Below, piece by piece: positions 17,287 to 27,300 of a DNA stretch of 64,000 bases. The stretch is from the NCBI RefSeq assembly GCF_004343035.1, contig NZ_SMCQ01000016.1:1-64000 (forward strand). Reading direction: 5' to 3'. The stretch is from Longibaculum muris. GTDB lineage: Bacteria; Bacillota_I; Bacilli_A; Erysipelotrichales; Coprobacillaceae. Under the pieces are notes generated by a model. The model did not search any database. It had not been told where the DNA came from and was given only the letters and a program-made list of their open reading frames with translations. How positions within the stretch are numbered: position 1 is the first letter of the stretch; the number at the start of each line of letters is the position of its first letter. The position numbers and the translations under genes were made by a program.

Positions 17287-17515
17287 TATCTATTTTAATA
17301 AAATTAGTTTAAATAACAATGAGTTTTTATTTTATTGAATAGTTGTATTCAAAATTTTGTAATAGATATCTTCGATCTGTAATAAAAAAATCAATATCAT
17401 TATCATCATTAATATAAAAATAAAAGATATTATTTTACTTTTGATTAGTTATTGTCAAATAAAAATTTATAAAAATATAAATACAGCATAAAAAAACCAA
17501 CCACTTAATCAGCAA
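17287..17515. other. AT-rich spacer without a gene
   Basis: This is a very AT-rich stretch with several ATTATCATC-like short runs (about 17395-17412) and no open frame of note. It probably separates the accessory patch from the next PTS gene. Confidence 0.4.
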
Positions 17516-17543
17516 TTGATATCAAATATATGAACGATATAAT
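17516..17543 (+). promoter_or_regulatory. Promoter of the first tandem EIIC gene
   Basis: TTGATA (17516-17521), a 16-base spacer and TATAAT (17538-17543) precede a GAGGAG site. The geometry is the same as at the promoters of the next two EIIC genes (16-base spacer). Confidence 0.6.
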
Positions 17544-17575
17544 GTAAGAGAACATATTGAAAGAGGAGAAAACAT

Positions 17576-18940
17576 ATGGATGCTTTTGCTGATAAGCTAG
17601 GGCGAATTGGAGCATGGTGTGGCCAAAATAAATATTTAGGTGCCATTAAAAATGCTTTCCAAAATTTTATGCCAGCAACAATTGCTGGAGCAATTGGTGT
17701 TTTATGGTCTAATGTTATTGTTAATGCAGATACAGGACTTGGACAAATATGGTCACCAATTATGGGATTAGAATTTCTTAATCCAATTTTCAATGCTATT
17801 AACTTTGCAACAATTTCATGTATTTCTGTAGGTATTGTTATGCTTGTAGGACATGAAATTGCTACAGCTAATGGTGAAACTGGAGCTTTTCCAGTGGTCT
17901 TATCTTTTATTTCATGGCTTGTTGTTACACCTACAAATTTCTATTTTTGGGAAAAAGTAGGGAGTGAAGGAACAACAATTGCTAATGGAGCTGTTTTACC
18001 ATCAGGTAGTGAAGCAATTACAAATTTTACAGGAATTGGTTCAAATTATTTAGGAGCTACAGGACTCTTTACAGCTTTGATTGTGGGTATTGTAGCAATG
18101 GAAATATTTGGCTTTTTAAGAAAACAAGACGCTTTGAAAATCAAGATGCCAGAACAAGTTCCACCTGGAGTTATGCGTGCTTTTGAGGTATTAATTCCAG
18201 CTTGTATTATGTTAGTTATTGTGGGTGCTATTGGACATTTCATTTATTTGGGTACTGGCTTATATTTGAATGATTTAATTAGTACTTATATTCAAGGTCC
18301 ATTAATGAAAGTTGTTGGAGAGAATATTATAGCTGTTTTATTTTTATATTTACTTGTTTCATTATTCTGGTTAGTTGGAATTCATGGTGCAAATATGATT
18401 TCAGCTGTTAAAGATCCATTCTTTAGACCATTACTTATTGCTAATATGACAATGTTTCAAGAAGGTGCTAAATCAGGATATCATACAATTAACGTAACTT
18501 TCTTACAAATGTTTGGAGAAATGACTGGTTCAGGAATTACTGGGGCACTAGTAGCTGCTATTATGATTTTTGGAAAAAGAGAGGACAATCGTGCAATTGC
18601 TTCATTATCTCTTGTACCAGGTTTATTTAACATTAATGAAACTGTGGTATTTGGAATTCCAATGGTTTTAAATCCTATTTTAGGTATTCCATTTATTCTA
18701 GCTCCACTAGCTAGTCTTTTGGTTGGTTATTTCTTAATAACTATTGGATTCTGTCATCCAATAGTTATTGAAGCACCTTGGACAACGCCACCACTCTTAT
18801 TTGGTTTTATTGCAACTGGTGGAAGTATAACTGGAGCTATTACACAATTAATTAGTTTTGTTACTTGTATATTTATTTATACACCATTCTTAATATTCTA
18901 TGAAAGATATCAAAATAAACAAGCTAATTTAGTTGAATAA
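17576..18940 (+). CDS. PTS permease EIIC, lactose/cellobiose family (first of three)
   Basis: A 454-residue EIIC beginning MDAFADKLGRIGAWCGQNKYLG, with about ten membrane segments. Family motifs include IKMPEQVPPGVMRAFEVLIP, LVGIHGANMISAVKDP and LFNINETVVFGIPMVLNP. It is clearly homologous to the next two genes but shorter by 23 residues and more divergent, mainly in the loop around residues 115-150. No EIIA or EIIB is nearby. With the adjacent RpiR regulators and secreted beta-helix protein it probably imports oligosaccharide breakdown products. Confidence 0.85.
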   Translation: MDAFADKLGRIGAWCGQNKYLGAIKNAFQNFMPATIAGAIGVLWSNVIVNADTGLGQIWSPIMGLEFLNPIFNAINFATISCISVGIVMLVGHEIATANGETGAFPVVLSFISWLVVTPTNFYFWEKVGSEGTTIANGAVLPSGSEAITNFTGIGSNYLGATGLFTALIVGIVAMEIFGFLRKQDALKIKMPEQVPPGVMRAFEVLIPACIMLVIVGAIGHFIYLGTGLYLNDLISTYIQGPLMKVVGENIIAVLFLYLLVSLFWLVGIHGANMISAVKDPFFRPLLIANMTMFQEGAKSGYHTINVTFLQMFGEMTGSGITGALVAAIMIFGKREDNRAIASLSLVPGLFNINETVVFGIPMVLNPILGIPFILAPLASLLVGYFLITIGFCHPIVIEAPWTTPPLLFGFIATGGSITGAITQLISFVTCIFIYTPFLIFYERYQNKQANLVE

Positions 18941-18980
18941 AATGATATCAATATATTTGCAATTGAATGAAATCATTCAA

Positions 18981-19007
18981 AAGATGCCAGTAATGGCATC
19001 TTTTTTT
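18981..19007 (+). terminator. Terminator/leader hairpin upstream of the second EIIC
   Basis: AAGATGCC - AGTAAT - GGCATCTT is a perfect eight-base-pair stem followed by TTTTT. It lies 117 bases before the second EIIC start. An equivalent hairpin with compensatory base changes lies 117 bases before the third. Confidence 0.75.
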
Positions 19008-19033
19008 GCATGGAGTAGCTAAGAGGGTGTGAC

Positions 19034-19080
19034 AATATTGATGTCTATTAGCAAGGGTATATAATAATCGTATCAATATT
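19034..19080 (+). promoter_or_regulatory. Promoter and flanking inverted operator of the second EIIC
   Basis: TTGATG (19038-19043), a 16-base spacer and TATAAT (19060-19065) are bracketed by AATATTGAT (19034-19042) and its exact inverse ATCAATATT (19072-19080). The arms overlap the -35 and the likely transcription start, so a dimeric regulator binding both would block the promoter. The nearby RpiR proteins are the obvious candidates. Confidence 0.65.
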
Positions 19081-19097
19081 ATAAGGGAGGAAAAAAT

Positions 19098-20531
19098 ATG
19101 GATACTTTTGCTGATAGGCTAGGGCGAATAGGTGCATGGTTTGGTCAAAACAAATATTTAGGTGCCATTAAAAATGCATTCCAAAACTTTATGCCTGCGA
19201 CAATTGCAGGAGCAGTCGGTGTTTTATGGACAAACGTTTTAGTTAATGATACGGTTGTTCAAGGAAATGCCCAAGGATTAGGTGGTATCTTTAAACCAAT
19301 TATGGTTTTAGCACCAATCAATACTGTATTCGCTGCAATTTCATTTTGTACAATTTCCTGTATTTCTGTAGGAGTTGTCATGTTAGTAGCCCAAGAAATA
19401 GGTGAAGCTAATGGTGAAACAGGGGCTTTCCCTGCAGTACTTGGCTTTATTGCTTGGGGTGTTGTTACACCAACTGCACATGCAGTAACGACTTTAGCGA
19501 GTAGTTTAACTGATAGTGCAGGTAATGCAATTGCTATTGGTGATGTTTTAACAAAGGGTGGTGTTGCTGATCTTAGTAAAGTTGGTACTTTCACTGGATT
19601 TGGTGCTGATTATTTAGGAGCTACTGGTTTGTTTACAGCACTTATTGTAGGAATTGTAGCATTGGAAATTTATAATGCATTCCGTAAGATGGATTCATTA
19701 AAAATCAAGATGCCTGAACAAGTTCCACCTGGTGTATCTCGTGCATTTGAGGTTTTAATTCCAACATTTTTAACTTTGGTTGTGGTTGGTCTTATTGGTT
19801 GGCTTGTTCAAATTACAAGTGGTCAATATGTTAATGATTTAATTAAGACAGCAATTCAACAACCATTGTTAAATATTATTGGAGATAACATTGTTGCTGT
19901 TATGTTTATGTATGTTTTGATTTCATTATTCTGGTTAGTTGGTATTCATGGTAATAACATGTTATCTGCTGTTAAGGAACCAATCTTCCGTCCAATGTTA
20001 TATGCCAATACTGCATTATTCACAGAAGGAAAGACAATTGCTTTGACACCTGAAATTAAAGCACATGGATATTACACAATGAACTTAACGATGATGCAGA
20101 TGTTTGCTGAGTGGGGAGGTTCTGGAGTTACTTTAGGTTTAGTAATTGCTATCTTTATCTTCTCTAAACGTGAAGATAACCGTGCTATTGCAACTTTATC
20201 AATTGTTCCTGGATTATTTAATATTAATGAGACAGTAACATTTGGTATTCCACTAGTATTGAACCCTATTCTAGGTATTCCATTTATTTTAGCACCAGTT
20301 GTTTGTATCTTTGTTGGTTGGTTATTAGTAACAATTCATTTCTGTCCGTATATTGTTCTAGAAGTGCCTTGGACAATGCCACCAATTCTATTAGGATTCC
20401 TAGCAACTGGAGGAAGTATTATGGGTGCTATTTCACAGATTATTGTTATTGTTGTTGCGACATTAATTTATATTCCATTCTTATTGGTTTATGAAAATTA
20501 TCAAAATAAACAAGCAAGTCAAGCAAGTTAA
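19098..20531 (+). CDS. PTS permease EIIC (second of three, tandem copy A)
   Basis: A 477-residue EIIC starting MDTFADRLGRIGAWFGQNKY. Motifs include GEANGETGAFPAVLGFIAW, IKMPEQVPPGVSRAFEVLIP, LVGIHGNNMLSAVKEP and LFNINETVTFGIPLVLNP. It differs from the third gene at only a small fraction of positions, and the two starts are exactly 1834 bases apart. The substitutions concentrate around residues 125-155 (the loop after GVVTPTAH) and near residues 345-355. It has its own promoter, a GGGAGG site and a terminator. Confidence 0.86.
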   Translation: MDTFADRLGRIGAWFGQNKYLGAIKNAFQNFMPATIAGAVGVLWTNVLVNDTVVQGNAQGLGGIFKPIMVLAPINTVFAAISFCTISCISVGVVMLVAQEIGEANGETGAFPAVLGFIAWGVVTPTAHAVTTLASSLTDSAGNAIAIGDVLTKGGVADLSKVGTFTGFGADYLGATGLFTALIVGIVALEIYNAFRKMDSLKIKMPEQVPPGVSRAFEVLIPTFLTLVVVGLIGWLVQITSGQYVNDLIKTAIQQPLLNIIGDNIVAVMFMYVLISLFWLVGIHGNNMLSAVKEPIFRPMLYANTALFTEGKTIALTPEIKAHGYYTMNLTMMQMFAEWGGSGVTLGLVIAIFIFSKREDNRAIATLSIVPGLFNINETVTFGIPLVLNPILGIPFILAPVVCIFVGWLLVTIHFCPYIVLEVPWTMPPILLGFLATGGSIMGAISQIIVIVVATLIYIPFLLVYENYQNKQASQAS

Positions 20532-20537
20532 ATCATG

Positions 20538-20570
20538 AAGAATCTCTCTATTTTTAGAGAGAATTCTTCT
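20538..20570 (+). terminator. Terminator of the second EIIC
   Basis: TCTCTCTA / TAGAGAGA with a TTTT loop is extended outward by GAAGAA / TTCTTC with a one-base bulge. A T-rich tail is nearby. Confidence 0.6.
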
Positions 20571-20653
20571 TATTAAGAAGTTTTTATGATTATTTGTTGT
20601 CAATACAATGAAAAGATGAAATGTTATATGAATATTTCATGATTTATAGTGAA

Positions 20654-20710
20654 TCAAATGTCGTCTATAAATAAGACCCTTAAAATATTTTTGACAAAGA
20701 TATAAATTTA
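20654..20710 (+). repeat. Dispersed transposon-end-like repeat, copy 2
   Basis: The core TTAAAATATTTTTGACAAA is the inverse complement of the repeat in 17233-17286 and closely matches 29711-29732. Similarity extends left over TGTC..ATAAA and right over ATAAA.TTAT. It sits in the 400-base gap between the tandem EIIC genes. The remainder of that gap up to 20814 shows no gene. Confidence 0.45.
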
Positions 20711-20814
20711 TTTTGATTTTCTAGTTATGATATTTTAATATTCTACCATCTTATCCTTATCATTTTATTGAAGATATAAGATATGATTCATTCTATGAAT
20801 GATATCTAGCATGA

Positions 20815-20840
20815 AAGATGTCAGTAATGACATCTTTTTT
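20815..20840 (+). terminator. Leader hairpin upstream of the third EIIC
   Basis: AAGATGTC - AGTAAT - GACATCTT is a perfect eight-base-pair stem with a T tail. Compared with the copy at 18981, one base pair has changed on both sides (C-G to T-A), so pairing is kept. Confidence 0.75.
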
Positions 20841-20866
20841 GCATGGCTAAACCAACAATTTCAAGG

Positions 20867-20913
20867 AATATTGATGTCTCTATGAGGGGGTATATAATGA
20901 TGATATCAATATT
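20867..20913 (+). promoter_or_regulatory. Promoter and flanking inverted operator of the third EIIC
   Basis: TTGATG (20871-20876), a 16-base spacer and TATAAT (20893-20898) are bracketed by AATATTGAT (20867-20875) and ATCAATATT (20905-20913), as at the second EIIC. The spacer has diverged while both arms are unchanged, which supports a protein-binding role. Confidence 0.65.
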
Positions 20914-20931
20914 ATAAGGGAGGAAAGATTT

Positions 20932-22365
20932 ATGGATACTTTTGCTGATAGGCTAGGTCGTATTGGGGCATGGTTTGGTCAAAATAAATATTTAGGTGCC
21001 ATTAAAAATGCATTCCAAAACTTTATGCCTGCAACTATTTCTGGAGCTATTGGTGTTTTATGGACAAATGTTTTAGTTAATGATACAGTTGTTCAAGGAA
21101 ATGCTCAAGGATTAGGTGGCCTTTTTAAACCTATTATGGTTTTAGCACCAATTAATACTGTATTTGCAGCTATTTCATTTTGTACAATTTCTTGTATTTC
21201 TGTAGGAATTGTTATGCTAGTTGCTCAAGAAATAGGTGAAGCTAATGGTGAAACAGGGGCTTTCCCTGCAGTACTTGGTTTTATTGCTTGGGGTGTTGTT
21301 ACACCAACAGCACATGTGGTAACTGGTTTAGCAAGTAGCTTAACGAATGCTGCTGGAGATGCTATTTCCATTGGAGATGTTTTAACGAAAAGTGGTGTTA
21401 CTGATCTTAGTAAGGTTGGAACTTTCACAGGATTTAGTGGTGATTATTTAGGAGCCACTGGTTTATTTACTGCACTTATTGTAGGAATTGTGGCATTGGA
21501 AATTTATAATGCATTCCGTAAGATGGATTCATTAAAAATTAAGATGCCTGAACAAGTTCCACCTGGTGTTGCAAGAGCTTTTGAGGTTTTGATTCCAACA
21601 TTTTTAACTTTGGTTGTGGTTGGTCTTATTGGTTGGATTGTTCAGACTATAACTGGTCAATATGTCAATGATTTAATTAAGACAGTGATTCAACAGCCAT
21701 TGTTAAATATTATTGGAGATAATATTATTGCTGTTATGTTTATGTATGTATTGATTTCATTATTCTGGTTAGTTGGTATTCATGGTAGCAATATGTTAGC
21801 AGCTATTAAAGAACCAATCTTCCGTCCAATGTTATATGCCAATACTGCATTATTCACAGAAGGAAAGACAATTGCTTTAACACCTGAAATTAAAGCACAT
21901 GGTTATTATACGATGAATGTAACAATGATGAGTATGTTTGCTGAGTGGGGTGGAGCAGGAGTTACTTTAAGTTTGATTATTGCTATCTTTATTTTCTCTA
22001 AACGTGAAGATAACCGTGCTATTGCAACTTTATCAATTGTTCCTGGATTATTTAATATTAATGAGACAATGACATTTGGTATTCCACTAGTTTTAAATCC
22101 AATTCTAGGTATTCCATTTATTTTAGCACCAGTTGTTTGTATTTTTATTGGTTGGTTATTGATTAATATTCATTTTTGTCCATATATTGTTCTAGAGGTT
22201 CCTTGGACAATGCCACCAATTTTAATGGGATTCTTAGCAACAGGTGGTAGTATTATGGGAGCTATTTCACAGATTATTGTTATTGTTGTTGCAACATTGA
22301 TTTATATTCCATTTTTGTTAATCTATGAAAGATATCAAAATAAACAAGCCAATGAAGCACAATAA
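20932..22365 (+). CDS. PTS permease EIIC (third of three, tandem copy B)
   Basis: A 477-residue EIIC almost identical to the preceding gene, with the same length and the same MDTFADRLGRIGAWFG start. Family motifs are intact (PGVARAFEVLIPTFLTLV, LVGIHGSNMLAAIKEP, LFNINETMTFGIPLVLNP). Differences include SNMLAAI for NNMLSAV next to the GIHG motif, which is near the sugar site in this family and could alter specificity. The copied unit includes promoter, operator arms and leader hairpin. A terminator follows and is shared with the convergent RpiR gene. Confidence 0.86.
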   Translation: MDTFADRLGRIGAWFGQNKYLGAIKNAFQNFMPATISGAIGVLWTNVLVNDTVVQGNAQGLGGLFKPIMVLAPINTVFAAISFCTISCISVGIVMLVAQEIGEANGETGAFPAVLGFIAWGVVTPTAHVVTGLASSLTNAAGDAISIGDVLTKSGVTDLSKVGTFTGFSGDYLGATGLFTALIVGIVALEIYNAFRKMDSLKIKMPEQVPPGVARAFEVLIPTFLTLVVVGLIGWIVQTITGQYVNDLIKTVIQQPLLNIIGDNIIAVMFMYVLISLFWLVGIHGSNMLAAIKEPIFRPMLYANTALFTEGKTIALTPEIKAHGYYTMNVTMMSMFAEWGGAGVTLSLIIAIFIFSKREDNRAIATLSIVPGLFNINETMTFGIPLVLNPILGIPFILAPVVCIFIGWLLINIHFCPYIVLEVPWTMPPILMGFLATGGSIMGAISQIIVIVVATLIYIPFLLIYERYQNKQANEAQ

Positions 22366-22418
22366 AAAAGAAGATTTCTCAATATAACAATGAAGCTATA
22401 AAGAGAAATCTTTTTTCT
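22366..22418. terminator. Bidirectional terminator between the third EIIC and RpiR
   Basis: AAGATTTCTC (22371-22380) pairs with GAGAAATCTT (22403-22412), and both ends are flanked by A/T runs. Two convergent genes end here. Confidence 0.75.
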
Positions 22419-23202
22419 ATGAAACATTTCTAGATAAAATTAAAGCATATATTAAATCAATAATATATTCACTCGCAAATACTTTATCAATAGGATTAAC
22501 TTCATGATCCTTGTTTGTAGAAAATACCAAACTATCACTACATATGTCCACTAAGCTATTATCATCTTTACTAGTAATTGAAACTGTATAAGTATGATGA
22601 TTTGATAAAATTTCTGCTATTCTTATCATACTTTTATTAAATGGTGTCAATGAAATCAGAATAGAAACATTATTTTTAATATCAAGTTTATCAATATAAT
22701 CAATATTAAATCCATTTTGATAAGAACAGTTAAGACCTAAAGATTGTAAATGAAAGGCCATTTGTTGAGCAATTGTATTAGAAGAACCAATTCCATAAAC
22801 ATGAATAGAAGAAGCACTCATAATACGGTTACATATTCTAATGACTTTATTTTTATCTAATAAAAGATTTGTATTAACCATTGTTTCAAAATATAAAGAA
22901 GAAATGGTAGTTTGGGTATCTTCATATGATGAATAAAGATGAGAAGTAAGAGGGGTCGTAAAGTTTAATGTTTTAAAATATTCATTTCTTTCAATCATAA
23001 GACTAGTTAAAAATTCACGAAAAGTAATAAATCCTAATTTCTTACATAAACGACTGACTGAAGATTGCGAGGTGAAACTGACTTTTCCTAGTTCTTCACA
23101 AGTTAATTGATTAATATAATGGGATTTTTCTAAGAGATAATGAGCAATTTGTTTTTCAGATTCAGTTAAATTTTTTTCATCTAATAGTTTTTCTATTATC
23201 AT
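22417..23202 (-). CDS. MurR/RpiR-family regulator A
   Basis: A 261-residue regulator with an N-terminal HTH_6 domain (about residues 1-75, SFTSQSSVSRLCKKLGF recognition region) and a C-terminal SIS domain (about 110-250, with VYGIGSSNTIAQQMAFHL at its phosphosugar site). RpiR proteins sense phosphosugars and control sugar operons. It is convergent with the EIIC array and divergent from the second RpiR gene, so it probably binds the ATCAATATT operators at the EIIC promoters. Confidence 0.83.
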   Translation of the reverse strand: MIIEKLLDEKNLTESEKQIAHYLLEKSHYINQLTCEELGKVSFTSQSSVSRLCKKLGFITFREFLTSLMIERNEYFKTLNFTTPLTSHLYSSYEDTQTTISSLYFETMVNTNLLLDKNKVIRICNRIMSASSIHVYGIGSSNTIAQQMAFHLQSLGLNCSYQNGFNIDYIDKLDIKNNVSILISLTPFNKSMIRIAEILSNHHTYTVSITSKDDNSLVDICSDSLVFSTNKDHEVNPIDKVFASEYIIDLIYALILSRNVS

Positions 23203-23407
23203 TTTATCACTTCTTTCAAGATAATATTTTTAATCCAAATTTATTATATTCTTTTTTATAGAATTATCTACTTTGATGATTATAAGGTAAGATTTTTTTG
23301 TTTTATAAGTGTCCATCTATTGTCTTTTTTAGTATAATAATAAATGGAAATATTGGTAAAAGATGAGGGACTACTATTTAGAAAATGATAAGAAGGGAGT
23401 GAGTGAA

Positions 23408-24175
23408 TTGTTGTTTACTTATAAGCAAATTGCAAGTCTTAATGAAACAGAAACACATATCTATCAATATGTAATAAAAAATATTCCAGAAGTTATAAAG
23501 ATGAGTGTGAGGGATATTGCAGATGAAGCACATGTTTCAACTGCGACAGTGATTCGTTTCTGTCAGAAATTAAATTGTCAGGGGTTTGTAGAATTTAAAA
23601 CAAAATTAAAGTTGTTTCATGAGGGAATGATATTACCACATACTGATGATGAAATTGATATGATCCTTGATTTCTTTGAATATGCAAAGAGTCAAGAATT
23701 TCAAAATAAGATTAAAAAATTTGTTCAATATGTACAAAAAGCCGATTCTATTTTCTTTTTAGGAATTGGAACAAGTGGTTTATTAGGAAAATATGGGGCA
23801 AGATATTTTTCTAACATTGGTTATTTTAGTCATGGAATTGAAGATCCTTATTATCCTCCACCAATTGATAATGGACGTAATTTATTATTGATTGTCTTAA
23901 GTGAAAGTGGGGAAACAAGGGAAATTATTGATCAATTAAAAATGTATCAAGCTAAGAATATAAAAATTGTAGCAATAACAAATAAAGCTGGTACCACAAT
24001 TGATCAAATGGCGGATTTTAGTATTTATTATTATGTTAAGGATATGATATTACCTCAAACATATAATATTTCAACTCAAGTACCAGTTTTATATATCTTA
24101 GAAAGGGTAACAAGAGAACTACAAAACAGTGAAGAAAAGGCTTTACCACTTAAATTTTCAAGTAGGAATATTTGA
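23408..24175 (+). CDS. MurR/RpiR-family regulator B
   Basis: A second RpiR-type regulator with an HTH (about residues 1-75, motif HVSTATVIRFCQKLNC) and a SIS domain (about 110-250, motifs FFLGIGTSGLLGKYG and LIVLSESGETREI). The start is uncertain. TTG at 23408 is preferred because GGGAG lies eight bases upstream and the protein then begins LLFTYKQIASLNETE as in relatives (255 residues). An in-frame ATG at 23363 would add 15 residues but lacks a ribosome site. It lies directly upstream of the secreted beta-helix gene and may control it through the GTTACAT boxes. Confidence 0.8.
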   Translation: MLFTYKQIASLNETETHIYQYVIKNIPEVIKMSVRDIADEAHVSTATVIRFCQKLNCQGFVEFKTKLKLFHEGMILPHTDDEIDMILDFFEYAKSQEFQNKIKKFVQYVQKADSIFFLGIGTSGLLGKYGARYFSNIGYFSHGIEDPYYPPPIDNGRNLLLIVLSESGETREIIDQLKMYQAKNIKIVAITNKAGTTIDQMADFSIYYYVKDMILPQTYNISTQVPVLYILERVTRELQNSEEKALPLKFSSRNI

Positions 24176-24190
24176 TTAAAAATAGAAATT

Positions 24191-24275
24191 GTTACATAAA
24201 ATGTAACCCGTTACATTTTACTTCTTCCTCATAGTCATAGAAAATATTTTGTGATATTTTATATGTAGATGTAAC
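24191..24275 (+). promoter_or_regulatory. Cluster of alternating GTTACAT / ATGTAAC boxes
   Basis: GTTACAT (24191-24197), ATGTAAC (24201-24207), GTTACAT (24210-24216) and ATGTAAC (24269-24275) occur in alternating orientation. The middle pair extends to perfect 10-base arms AAAATGTAAC and GTTACATTTT separated by CC. The cluster lies between the second RpiR gene and the secreted protein gene. The central pair could also act as a terminator, but the extra copies favour an operator. Confidence 0.55.
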
Positions 24276-24381
24276 CGCATACATAAATATATATTGTGAT
24301 TAGATACAAAGAAGAATTGGCCACTTTTCTTTGCGTCGAAAATAATAGCGGTTGTCAAATATGAGGAAAGGAAGAACATAA

Positions 24382-27300
24382 ATGAAAAGGAAACTTTTTA
24401 AAAAGTTAAGTGTATCATTGTTGACATTAACAATGATGGTTGGAATGGTTGCTCAAACTCCTGTTTATGCTGCTAATGAAGCATTAGATATTAAGGATGA
24501 AAGCACTTATGCATTAGTTGATGTAAAAAGTCAATTAGCTTTAAATGTAAAAGAAATTGGCTGGCAAACACATACAACTGTAAATGGAGAATTTATTGAA
24601 GAAGGCAGCAAGATAACTAATGCTGAATTATTTCAATTTGTCAAAGTTTCTGATCAATCAGGGTTAGAAGCTGATGAAGTGAGAGTTAAGATGAATTATG
24701 TTGGACAAGAGAATGCAGTTTATCCAATGAGATCTGAAAGTGAAAATGATTTCTTATTTGCTGATTCAGATAAACGTCAAGATTGTTGTGAATATATTAT
24801 TAAAAAAATTGGTGAACAATTAGGAACAATCAGAGATACGTCTAGAAATTATTATTTTAGTATTGGTGATGCTCATAAAATTAAGCGTGTTGCTGATGAA
24901 AAAGAGGCACTAGTTTTCCGTTTTGTAGAAAATCCTACAGTTACTGATTTTAGTTTATATATTGAACATGTAGAAACTGGAAATTACGTCAAGGCCAATG
25001 GCGTTGATACTGCTTTAACAGTGGATGGTAAAAAAGTAGATGGAAAGATTGCTGATGATTTAAGATGGACTCCAGTTTTTGGTAACTGGAATGGGCCAAG
25101 TGTCACTTTTAATTCTAAGCAATATCCAAATACTCGCTGGAAAAGTGGAAGTGTTTCTGAAGTTAAACAAATTGCTGGTGCTGAACATGGTGGTTGGGAA
25201 TCTATTAGAGTTGTACCTAATGGTAATGGAACAATTTCATTTAAAGCAACAGATGATGGAAAATATTTTACTGTTAGCGATAATAAGATTGTTAAAACAG
25301 GTAATGCTGAAGAACATGATAAACAAGGTGAATTTATTATTCGTACTGTTGATGCTCCAAAAAAGGTTGAAGATGTTAAAGTCAGCCAAATTACGGATAC
25401 AGAAGTCACTGTTTCTTGGAAAGACGTTCAAGATACTTTCTATACTGGTTATAAAGTTGTAGCTACACCTTCAGTGACATCTTCAAGTGATGTTGTGACT
25501 TCAAAAGAAACAACTGATACATCATTAAGATTAACTGGATTACAACGTGGTGTTGAGTATACAATTACTGTTCGTACAGTGAATGCAGATGGACCTTTTG
25601 CAACAAGTGAAAGTGTAAAGATTCAAACTAAGAATGGACCTTTACCAGCACAAGTTGTTGGATTAGATTGTCATAAAAAGGATAATGATATTCAAATTAC
25701 ATGGAATAAGGTTGAAAAAGCAACTGCTTATGATATTTATCGTGCACGTTCAGCTTTTGATAAAGATGGTTATCAAAAAGTTGGACATGTTGAAAATGTT
25801 ACAGAATTTATTGATAAGACAGCAAATGAAAATCAATATGAAAATTATTATAAAGTTGTTGCAATTAATGAAAATGGTGAATCTGATATTTCAGATGAAT
25901 ACGTTTCATTAGAAACTCAATTATTTGGTGAAAATGTATTTATTTTAGCTGAATATGATGATACAGCTAAGATTGATGCATTAGTACAAAAAATATTTAT
26001 TCAACAAAATGATTTATCAAAAGATGCACAGTTTAATACAAATAGATATTCAATTTATTATAAACCTGGAAACTATGTTGATACATCTTGTGTACCAGTT
26101 GGTTTTTATACACATATTGGTGGACTAGGAAAAACACCTTATGATGTTAAATTAAATAATATTGAGGTACCAGCTTACTTAGATGGAAGAAAAGGCAGCG
26201 GAAATTATTGGGATGATGGTTCAACATGGCGTAATGCAACTTGTAACTTCTGGCGTTCTGCTGAAAACTTATCAGTAGTTGGTACTGGAAAAGCAACAAC
26301 TGTTCCAGAAACAACACCACTTTGTCCAGGTGCTTCAAACTGGTCAGCTGATGCTTTTAGTTGGTCAGTAGCTCAAGCTGCTCCACTTAGAAGGGTTTAT
26401 TCTACTCGTAATGTGAAATATGATTGGTCTTTTGGATGGGCTTCTGGAGGCTATACAGCTGATTGTTATTTTACAGGTAATGCAGATACTGCATCAGGAC
26501 AACAATATTTTACAAGAAATTCAATAATTAATGGAACACTTGATGGAACAACATTGAATAACTTTAATATGGGTGTTCAATCAGATAATTTACCAACAAC
26601 AAGTCCTTTAGTTAAAGGAAATGGTTATTCAAATTGGGGAGAAGGTGAAATTGGTAAAGCTCAAAAAGTACTAACAAATGTCGAAAAGACACCTAAAGTT
26701 AGAGAAAAACCTTTCTTATTCTTAGATGATGATGGTGAATATAAGATTTTTGTCCCAGCTATTAGAGAAAATAGTAGAGGTATTAGTTGGGGTGAAGGTA
26801 AAGCTAATGACGGTATGGGAGAAGGTAAAATATTATCATTAGAAGAATTCTATATTGCTAAAGAGGGAGATAGTGCGGCTAAAATTAATGAACAGTTGAA
26901 AAATGGTATGAACATCTTCTTTACTCCAGGAGTTTATCATGCTGAGGAAGTTATTAAAGTCAATAATCCAAACACAATTTTATTAGGTACAGGAATGGCT
27001 TCAATTATTCCTGATAATGGTGAAGGAGCAATGAAAATTGCTGATGTTAGTGGTATCATAGTTTCTGGATTTGTTTTTGATGCTGGGGCTTCTTCTCAAT
27101 ATTTATTAAAAGTTGGTGATGAAGGAAAGCATACAAATCATTCAGCTAATCCAACTTTACTTTCTGACTTATTCTTTAGAATTGGTGGAACGACTTCAGA
27201 ATTAACAAAAGCAGAAGATGCTTTAATTATTAATAGTGATGATGTTATTGGTGATCATTTCTGGATTTGGCGCGCTGATCATGGTGCAGGTGTTAAATGG

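Noticed and set aside
19259-19594. 111-codon open frame on the minus strand inside the second EIIC, with a partly similar one at 21225-21428
   Set aside because: It is antisense to a strongly conserved permease, has no ribosome site, and its recurrence follows from the tandem duplication. It is a shadow.
24984-25409. 141-codon minus-strand frame within the beta-helix gene
   Set aside because: It is opposite a coherent multidomain protein, has biased Ser/Thr/Pro composition typical of antisense frames, and has no start signals.
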